Of a DNA stretch of 23,312 nt, positions 16,237 to 23,312 are shown in pieces. Each line of letters begins with the position of its first letter. Within the stretch, counting starts at the first letter, position 1. Both the position numbers and the translations under genes were made by a program. The DNA lies in contig JAJTUP010000200.1 of assembly GCA_021399435.1 (NCBI GenBank), forward strand, positions 1 through 23,312, given 5' to 3'. Origin of the DNA: Diaporthe sp. PMI_573 (taxonomy: Eukaryota > Ascomycota > Sordariomycetes > Diaporthales > Diaporthaceae). The notes under the pieces were generated by a model. The model did no database searches, was not told the DNA's origin, and saw nothing but the letters and a program-made list of their open reading frames with translations.

Positions 16237-18616
16237 CAAGGTGGCGATCAACTCCACCACAAATCCACCAGTGGAGGAGTGGACACCCACATCCACATCC
16301 ACTCAATTCAATCAACGCGTCGCCGGATGACTAATCAATTTAATTTATCTCAACAGTGGGTTGAAGTGAGTTGATCTGGGTGGAGCAAGCAGGGATATGC
16401 GCGTCGTCAGGGGTACACCACACGCGTTTATGAATCCCCAGGACCGCGTTTGTGTCTCGTCTTTGCACCGTTTGAGATATCTACGATCAGTAGCTTTATG
16501 AAAATGGCCCAGACAACTATTGATGAGTCTATCCTGGTTAAGGAGAACACTATAGCGCCAGCTCTACCTACGATAGACGCTGATGAGTCGGTTCTTTGTG
16601 CTAAATTCCGCGGTTACTCCTGGTCGGAGCGATCGAGAGACCTTTCCTTGTGGGTTTGGCCCATTGGCTTTGGCATATAGAACGACAAAGAGAGACGATG
16701 GGTCTGTAAAATATGTGTATTGAAGAGGAGGACACTAATTGCCAGCTATAAGGCCGAGGGCACCCAGAATATTAAACGTTACCTCGATGAGATCTACAAG
16801 ATCCGTGACCTAACGGGGAAGTGTAAATAACCCTTGAAGAAGGCGTACCTATCTATTGCCGACCGCTTGTATATAGATAGAGAAGACCTTTAGCAGCAAG
16901 CCATTGTTAACGCTTATATTAAGCGTTTTGATCGAACCTAATTTTAGAAACTCGTTGTTAACTGGGTTGTCGAACGGCAGCAATCCTTTAGAGAGGTAGA
17001 GAGCGAGAGTCTTCGAGCTATCTTTAAATACCTCAATCCCTCTATTTTAGTCCAGGATGCGCATATTAACTACAACACCATTCGACACCAAATCACTAAT
17101 GCTTATAATTAATATAAGCAGACGATTATCTATACTCTTGCTCGCGCTTCCGGCTAGATTTATATCTCTTTCGATAGGTGGCGATCCTGCAACCGCCATG
17201 CTCTATATGGGATCTGCGCCTTCTTTTGAGATGAGAATAATCGGCCTATGAAAGTGGTCTTAGGTATCCCCGAGATTGCAGAACGATACTTTGGGGAGAC
17301 GATTGGTGCTTAGATCCTTAGCATTATTTATGAGTTCAAGATTAAAGAGAAAGTCGGCTATTTCTGCCTTAACAACACAGCCAATAATGATACCGCCATA
17401 GAGACTATTGCCGATGAGCTTGGCTTTGAGCCTAAACCTGCTGTGGGCGTTGCTTCGGCCATATTGTGAATCTCGTCGCTAAGACCCTTCTCTTTGGCAA
17501 AGGCTGCGGAGTATTTGAGGCTAATCTGCAAGCCCAGAAGCTTGCTGAGGCTAAATATGAGTTGTGGATGAGGAAGGGCCCAGTTGGCAAGATCCATAAC
17601 CTCGTTGTGTGGATTCGTGGCAGCGACACGCTTACTTACCTACTACGCAAAATCCAACAGTGTGCTAATAAGGTTAGCGAGAATCCAAAGATTAGGGCTT
17701 GTAAATGTCTCGACCTTATTGTGGACAACGATACTCGATGGCTTTCGCAGCTTTTTATGATGTGCCGAGCCCGACTCCTTCGACCTTTCCTCGAGACCCT
17801 CCTCTTTAAGTACAAACAACTGTGGGAAAAAGAAAATCTAAGGAAGGACGGTACATAGAAGAAGGGCAAGAGGTTGCCATTATGCCTCAAAGAACAGAGT
17901 AGATTAATAGTTGCTGATTGGAACGTGATTGACGCCTTCATTAAACTACTTGAGCATTTTGAGAATACAATCCTTATTCTAGAAGGCGACGGGCAGGCTT
18001 GTAAGCAAGCAAGACACCATTTCAAGGAGTCCTACGGCAATATCACTAATGTGTTAATAGCGTACAAATACCTTCTCTCTAACCTTGAAGAGGCAAAGGA
18101 GAAGATTAACTAGTACGCCGAACCAGAATATTTCCGAGTAAATGTTTAACTGGCTTGGGAGAAGCTCAACGAGTATTACGATAAGCTTGACGATACTCCG
18201 ATGTACTATGCCGCCCTAGCCTTCTACCCCGCGTTTGGTTGGAATGTCGTTTAGCGTGAGTAGGATACTTGACCGGAATGGGTCCGAAACGCGAAGAAGA
18301 TGGTTAAACAGGTGTGGGACGACTGCTACTCGAAACTTGAAATTACTTATATGAGCGGCGAGCCTGTTGCGAAGAGGAGGAAGACTTTCTATAATAAGTT
18401 TAGCCAGTTTAAGGAAGATAAGAGGCGGAAAGCCTTGATATCGCCATCAGCTAGCTCGGTAGGCAATGAATACGAGCGCTGGCTGCTGAGTACTTTAGAG
18501 GCTGACAGCGAGGTAAGTAACCCATATGAGTACTGGTATTCTAGGCGCAAGAAGTTTCTGAGGCTATCGATAATGGCCCTTGACTTCTTATCGATCCTAC
18601 CGATGTCTGCTGAGTG
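16237..18616 (+). mobile_element. hAT3: degenerate hAT transposon, 3' end missing
   Basis: The left tip CAAGGTGGCGATCAACTCCA at 16237 resembles the tip of hAT2 (CAAGGCTCCGATCAACTTCA) and fixes the boundary exactly where FunK1 coding sequence stops. Subterminal CAACTC/ATCAAC motifs follow. The interior is a heavily mutated transposase. The element is cut at 18616 by hAT2, and its remaining coding sequence and right tip are absent from the window. Its expected target duplication (ACCCGATT, 16229-16236) therefore cannot be tested. Confidence 0.8.
16498..18616 (+). pseudogene. hAT transposase pseudogene of hAT3 with RIP-like stops
   Basis: Reading from the ATG at 16498 gives a protein clearly related to the hAT2 transposase: CAKFRGYSWSERSRDLSLWVW, a zinc-finger remnant (RRWVCKICV), FDRW (first Asp), VGYFCLNNTANNDTA (the second Asp position reads Asn), CFGHIVNLVAKTLLFGKG, RKGPVGKIHNLVVWI, DNDTRWLSQL and IMALDFLSILPMSAEC. 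About fifteen in-frame stops occur, for example at 16678, 16828, 16891, 16939, 16945 and in the FF-stop-DEN motif (Arg in hAT2). There is a frameshift near 17445. Many stops are TAG/TAA/TGA where relatives have Gln or Arg, the result expected from C-to-T change. The reading is broken by hAT2 inside the codon just before the catalytic Glu. Confidence 0.88.
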
Positions 18617-18771
18617 CAAGGTTCCGATCAATGCCACACAACATCACATAGCACGTGCATTGAGTTGATGTTGACATGACGTCCAAACCTCGCGTGATGT
18701 TGATCAACATGCCCGTAGTGTGATGTGTATATGTACAATGTTGATTTCGTTGACATCACCCCGGTCGTCGC

Positions 18772-21340
18772 CTAATCCCCATCCTCAATTTCCGTTTCAT
18801 CAATTGTAAACCCCATAGCGACATCTCCAAACCCCCCTGTAGCGAACTCCTCAGCCTCTTCGTCACTCTCCACGGCTGTGGGACCGCTTAACCATGCTGT
18901 GGCCTTCGTCTTCATAGTCTCGTCGTCACCACAACTCTGCAGAGTCACCAGTTCCTCCTCCTCGTGAATCGACAGCAGTAAGGGGTCGATGTGTTGGACC
19001 AGGCCGGCACGATACCATGATCGAAGTACTTGACACATGCTGACGATTTGTGCATCGAGAAGTGTCCTATGTGGCGAGACCATTCTGCCTGATGCCGAGA
19101 ATAGCCTCTCACACTCTGCCGACATGGCCTGAACGGTGAGAAAATCAAGAGCCATCCGAGACAGGCGGGGATATTTGCGCCGCCTCTCGTGCCAATATGC
19201 AACAGGATCTCGGGTCTCGATATGCTCACTGTCGTTAGCACACCAAGACTCATATTCGTCGCCGGAAATTCGCCGAGTCTGCTGCTGGGGCTGCTTTCGA
19301 CGGTCGTTATGGTCGAACGGGTCGAAAAACTTGCGCCTTTTCGGAGCAGGCCCTTCCTCGTCATCACAATCATCAGGCACAGCGACATGCGAATAGTCTC
19401 TCCGCCAAACTGTCTTCACCATGATCTTCGCCGTTGAAATCCACGCCGGGGTCTGGTCCCATTGCTGCTCAAACCATGCCCAGCCATATGAAGGATGCAG
19501 CGCCATAGCCGTGTAGTAGACAGGGGTTTCGTCGAGTTCTTATGTGGTCAGCTCTGGCCATATAGCCAGAAAGAAAGATAAACTTACTATGGTAGTACTC
19601 GTCCATCTTCTGCCATGCTAAGTTGATACCAATCCTGAATTGCTCCGGATCAGGGAAGCCCTCAGCTTCGGCCTTGAACTTTTCAAGCTTGGCCATAAGC
19701 CTCTCAAACCCTAAGAGGACATCCCATATGTTGCCATAAGAGCCAACAAATCCATGCTTACGCTTTCGGACTTGGCCATCACCCTCCAGAGTTTTCACCA
19801 CCGTTTCAAACTCTGTTAAGATCTCCTCGAGCCGCTGGAGCACATCCCAGTCATTTTGAGACAGCTGTGATTCATCTCTGATGATGTGAGGTACCTTAAC
19901 ACCCTTCCTGACTTGCTTGGTGCGTTTGCCCCTGTTCTCATCCTCCCACTCCTGCTTGAATTTGAGAACAGTGAGCTCGAGGTGTCGTCGAAGTTTGAGC
20001 GCTCGACGGATCATGTAGAGCTGCGAGAGCCAGCGCGTGTCGTTGTCTCGAATGACTTGGAGTGGCTTTCTAGCTCGTAACTTGGCACTTGATGCCTTTT
20101 TGATATCATCGGCTTGGATGTCTCGAAGTAGATAGGATAAGCGCTGCGCACGATAAATATCATGAACAATATTATGCAGCTTGCCTAAAACATCTTAGCG
20201 AAGGAACCCAAGATTCAGGGCAACTGACACACCAACTGGCCCTTTCTTCAGCCACGTTGCCCATTCGGCATCAGATACGACACCGGCACCACTGAATGGG
20301 TCATCCAGCTCGAGAGCATCCGCACACTTGCCGAAAAGAAGGGCTTTAGCAGCAAGATTGAGGGTATGGCCAAAGCAGCGCACGCGTCGGCGCTTGCCAT
20401 CAAACCCGAGGAGTCCACCGAGCGTGTCCATTGCTGTATCGTTATTGGCAGCGTTGTCGAGGGTTGTGTACCCTACTTTGTCTCGAATGCCAAAGAGATC
20501 GATGACTGTGGATACTTCTGCCGCAATGTTCTCGCCTGTATGCCGTTTCGATATCTCAGGTAGACCGAGGACAATTTTCAAGGGACGATTCTGCTCATCT
20601 CTGAAGAAACACGCAATTCCACACAGACTCTGTCGATTTCGAGCAGTCCAGCCATCAAAAGAGAGATGCACCAGGCCCGGGCAATGACGCAGAACTCCAA
20701 TAATGGTATCTCGGTGTTTGTAGTACTCGGCAATGATCTTATTTCGAATGGAATCTCCAGTTACATGGGCCTTGCGTAACGCAACGGATGGATTCAAGTA
20801 TTCGAAGACGGCGCGTAACTCCGGGTCCTCGGCATCAGTGAAGGGCCTATTAGTATTGACAACCCACTGAACAACCAGCTGCTGGAAGTGGTCTCGGTCA
20901 AATCCTTTGATGAAGGAATTGGCAATAGCTTGCTCACGGGGTTTGGCTGCGTCCAGGCCGAAGTGTTGGCTAATCGACTTGTGTCTCCCACCGCGCCCAT
21001 CCCTCTCTGCCATCAACTCTGCCCTCCGCTCTGCCGCCGACTTGGTCTTCTCTCCCACTGGCGCGCAGATGTGGTGAATCAGATAAACGTGTTCCATGGC
21101 ATTTTGAATACCGACGGACGTGATGGAAGTCGGCTTGGGGCGATTCTGCTTGATACAAGGTCGGCACACCCATCGACGTTCGGTCACGTTCTGGATATCG
21201 TAACCAAAGCGCCAAATCCATGATCGTGTTTCTTTGGTGCGCTCAGACAAGGTATAGCCTTTAAAATGGGTAAAGAGTCGGTTTTCATATGCAGTCTCAG
21301 GTGTCGACTCCACCAAGGGTAGGGGGTCTGCTCCGGACAT
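18772..21340 (-). CDS. hAT2 transposase (3 exons, 823 aa)
   Basis: Minus-strand exons 21340-20233, 20184-19588 and 19538-18772 give 823 residues. The frame extends 20 codons further upstream, but the first ATG is at 21340. Domains in order: a BED-type zinc finger at about 55-92 (WVCRPC, then H84 and H89/H90); the first catalytic Asp in LVHLSFDGW (D229); the second in VGYTTLDNAANND (D295); RCFGHTLNLAAKALLF (321-336); KKGPVG at the first splice junction; DNDTRWLSQLYM; and the hAT dimerisation domain with YWHERRRKYPRLSRMALDFLTVQAMSAECERLFS, where E712 of CERLF is the expected third catalytic residue. The acidic tail ends IDETEIEDGD. Family members cut and paste DNA with 8-bp target duplications. 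No stop or frameshift remains once the two introns are removed, so it may be active, and it could also act on the related MITE. Confidence 0.9.
19539..19587 (-). other. Intron 2 of hAT2 transposase (49 nt)
   Basis: Donor gtaagt and acceptor ataag on the minus strand. Splicing yields DEYYHKLDETPVYYTAMALHPSYGW, matching NEYYDKLDDTPMYYAALAFYPAFGW in hAT3. Confidence 0.88.
20185..20232 (-). other. Intron 1 of hAT2 transposase (48 nt)
   Basis: Donor gtgtgt and acceptor tttag on the minus strand. Splicing completes GPVG-KLHNIVHDIY, matching the uninterrupted GPVGKIHNLVVWI of hAT3. Confidence 0.85.
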
Positions 21341-21645
21341 GTTGGACGCGTTTGTCCTTCCAAAAACGCGGTTGGGTGGAGAATTTCGGTAGGTAAACAC
21401 CCCAAATTAGGTACTGGACAGGGGTTTTCCGGGAGGGAGGGGTTCTGCCGCCCCTGGGTAATGCCCCACCTAGTACTAGCACGGGCCATATCAACATGAT
21501 CAACATCGTGTACACGGAGATAAAGGGGTGTGAAGTGATGTTGATGTGTATCAACATTCCCATTTTCGATGTGATGTGTATGTTGACAAGATGTTGATCA
21601 ACATGTGTAATACACATGTGGAAAATGTGAAGTTGATCGGAGCCT

Positions 21646-22005
21646 TGGGCGAGAGGGAAGAGATTGCGGTGTTGACGACACGTGGCTCGTAGTTCTGCTA
21701 GAAGACATGATAATGCAGCACGAATTGACAATGGCTCAGACAGATTGGCATGACACGAAAATTCACTGAGGCAAACGTGTCGTGTTACGTAGACGCGTTG
21801 TGTCATTAAACTTAAAGTGAAGGTAAGCTGGAGCTGACCAATGGCAGCCCTAGAAACCACCCCAAAACCCAGACCAACCCGGACCACCCAATCCGACCGG
21901 CAGCTCTGGTCTGTCGGTCTGATGAGATTTGCCGGTCGGTCGGTCTGCGGTTTGAAGATGGTCTGTCAGACGGTCTGTCAGACGGTCGGTCTGTTAGCCA
22001 CACTG
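21646..22005 (-). mobile_element. 5' end fragment of hAT1 in the right inverted-repeat arm
   Basis: Mirror of 1308-1667: the tip is at 22005 (CAGTG...) with the GACC/GGTC subterminal repeats. The fragment is cut after 360 bp where hAT2 begins, 61-63 bases after the transposase start codon, so nothing functional remains. Confidence 0.93.
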
Positions 22006-22556
22006 AACTGATCCGCCGATCAGAACTATCATCAGCCATTTCATGCTTCGCAGAACAATCAAATGAAGCTCGCATGGAGCTTGAATTGAATTTCGCCCAC
22101 CAACACAGGTTGTTTCTTATTCAAACATCACTACAACATTTCTGCGACAATCTACTCCTTCCGGATTTTGTAACGGCGTCGCGACTCAACAATCCTGTCC
22201 CACGTTCGGCAGAGTTCCACCTCCAAAAAGCTGTCAGGGCATTCGATTCTCGCATTCCTCAGCTTACTCAACTCATAGCATCGGCATTAGCGCTAGATGC
22301 ATTCCCCCCTGGGATGCACCGTAAATCAGACCCCTTGTGTTAAACATCGCCTGAACTAACCTTCAAAATAGATTTTTGCCCAAAAGACGTTTTCCACGCT
22401 ATTTATAAGCCTATCATCGGACAATTGCGCACTGCGTTGGCCACAGAAACCTTGTTATCCCAAGTAGAGAGCACCTTCACCACTCTTGTACTCAAGAATC
22501 GAAAACATAAGCTGAAGGCTGCCACGTCTCACGCCCATCGTGTAAGGCTAATTGCC
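22006..22556 (+). pseudogene. Fragment of an unrecognised gene, one intron (right copy)
   Basis: Mirror copy of 757-1307. Exon 22006-22320, intron 22321-22371 (gtaaat, CTAAC at about 22356, atag), exon from 22372 to about 22556, running into antisense ABCA. It contains an in-frame ATG at 22074. It is helix-like with no recognised domain. As in the left copy, its front is cut by the hAT1 tip and its end by the ABCA junction, so duplication happened after both breaks. Confidence 0.5.
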
Positions 22557-23309
22557 CGAATCACGCTCCGATGCTATCATGCCCATAATGTGGAAAACGA
22601 GTGAGAGCATGCTAGCAAAGCACACAATTCCTAACCCACTGGTTATCATGTCGATGGACTTCCCGCGATCAAGTTTTTTTGCCTGGTCTTGTGTCATACG
22701 GGTGAACATGTACGTGTCAGGCACGATCGTCGAGTTCGTAATCGCCTGGTCGATGGCGAGTTGTAGCGGTGTGTACATATTGCCAACGTCTTTGCTCGAC
22801 TGGGTGACATCGAAAGTCGAAGGAGAGTTCGAGGAGCTCACTCGGATGGTATAGTTCCACTGCCTGTCTCCAGCGCGACTCAGCGGCGAGTCGTTAAAGA
22901 CAATGGCGGCAAAACAGTCAGCGCGTCCCTTCATGTCTGTCGGACATTTCTCCCTCAACCGCTTCTCGCTTTCAAGTAATTCCACGCGCGCCTTGTCCCC
23001 GAGCTGCACAGTAATGTCTTTGATTGCCCTGGAAACATCATCCCCCGCGTTGGACGATTGAACGAAGAATATTGTCGCGTCTTGGGGAATGGATTCGATT
23101 AGGGTCGGGACGGGCGAGGGACTGCCAACGCCGTACTTGTTGCCTGATGAGGTGGAGGTTAAGAGTCCAAGGACTAGGGCAACGATAATCGGGATGACGA
23201 GGGAGTAAATCAGGGTTGAGAGCCAGTTATATGCCAAGGATATAAGCAGGATCTTCTTGGTCAAGGCTTGCGTTTGCCGGAACCAGGCACAAGTGCCTAG
23301 AAGCATCAT
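22553..23309 (-). pseudogene. Truncated ABCA-type ABC transporter, N-terminal fragment (right copy)
   Basis: Mirror copy of 4-760, identical over all 253 residues. The first membrane helix and the extracytoplasmic loop are present, and the frame stops two codons after ASERDSG. The nucleotide-binding domains are missing. Identity of both copies shows that truncation preceded the inverted duplication. Confidence 0.75.
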
Positions 23310-23312
23310 GGC

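Larger units (their letters stand above)
18617..21647 (-). mobile_element. hAT2: 3,031-bp apparently intact hAT transposon
   Basis: Terminal inverted repeats CAAGG(T/C)TCCGATCAA sit at 18617-18631 and 21633-21647 (15 bp, one mismatch). Both subterminal regions carry the 14-bp palindrome ATGTTGATCAACAT (18697-18710 and 21591-21604) and further GTTGA/TCAAC motifs, likely transposase-binding sites. It encodes an uninterrupted transposase. The flanking 8-mers do not match (GCTGAGTG at 18609-18616; GGCGAGAG at 21648-21655): the left flank is hAT3 and the right flank is hAT1. The element therefore joins two different loci, although its own ends and gene look complete. Confidence 0.9.
21646..23312. 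repeat. Right arm of the 1.67-kb terminal inverted repeat
   Basis: This is the mirror copy of 1-1667. It reaches the last base of the window and ends on its inner side exactly at the tip of hAT2 (21647, two bases of overlap). Only the first 360 bp of hAT1 are present here (21646-22005, reversed), whereas the left arm runs on into the rest of hAT1. The left arm therefore looks like the parental arrangement and this arm like the derived copy. Confidence 0.97.

Noticed and set aside
16498..18616. Reassignment of TAG/TAA to glutamine as an explanation for the many in-frame stops in hAT3
   Set aside because: TGA also appears at an Arg position, there is a frameshift, and neighbouring intact genes use TAA/TAG/TGA as normal stops. 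RIP-like decay is simpler.
1..23312. The whole window as a Starship-type giant transposon
   Set aside because: No DUF3435-type tyrosine recombinase frame was recognised, and long inverted terminal arms are not a Starship feature.
1..23312. The inverted repeat as the TIR of a single giant DNA transposon (Maverick-like)
   Set aside because: The arms consist of broken host genes and part of hAT1. No integrase, protein-primed polymerase or packaging genes are visible.

Overview
The window looks like an accessory, repeat-rich region of a filamentous ascomycete (Pezizomycotina, probably Aspergillus/Penicillium-like). The evidence is short introns of about 48-72 nt with GT...CTAAC/CTAAT...AG signals, fungus-restricted families (a bZIP with DUF3425, a FunK1-type kinase, a GXWXG/DUF4334 protein), several hAT transposons, and many stop codons that look like C-to-T changes in CAG/CAA/CGA codons (RIP-like). 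There are no bacterial-style operons or ribosome binding sites. No tRNA, rRNA or CRISPR array was recognised.

Layout. The two ends are a 1,667-bp inverted repeat (1-1667 and 21646-23312) that appears perfect. Each arm holds a truncated ABCA-type transporter gene, a fragment of an unrecognised gene, and the 5' end of a hAT element (hAT1). On the left, hAT1 continues to 4185 as a degenerate 2.9-kb copy. It separates two same-strand pieces that may be one split gene. A 149-bp hAT-type MITE (4416-4564) with a perfect 8-bp target duplication and a 5'-truncated ankyrin gene follow. A small cysteine-rich frame with a broken signal-peptide region lies near 6.3 kb.

The best-preserved genes are in the middle. 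A short-chain dehydrogenase (7050-8045, minus) and a DUF3425 bZIP regulator (8540-9593, plus) are divergently transcribed and share a promoter region. A two-intron GXWXG/DUF4334 gene (10694-11262) has its last coding segment repeated twice more downstream. Then come a frameshifted type-B carboxylesterase remnant, a 105-bp tandem duplication, a cysteine-motif protein (13712-14263) and a truncated FunK1 kinase.

The right side is a nest of hAT elements. hAT3 (from 16237) has truncated the FunK1 gene and is riddled with stops. hAT2 (18617-21647, 3,031 bp) interrupts hAT3 one base before the codon expected for the catalytic glutamate. hAT2 encodes a transposase that can be assembled without interruption from three exons (823 aa), so it is the candidate autonomous element. 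The inner breakpoint of the right inverted-repeat arm coincides with the tip of hAT2, and the two flanks of hAT2 belong to different broken elements with no matching target duplication. This points to a hAT-associated rearrangement (recombination between hAT2 copies, or alternative transposition) as the source of the inverted duplication.

The SDR, bZIP and GXWXG genes could be the remains of a small metabolic island, with the bZIP as a possible local regulator. That is inference; no complete pathway is visible.
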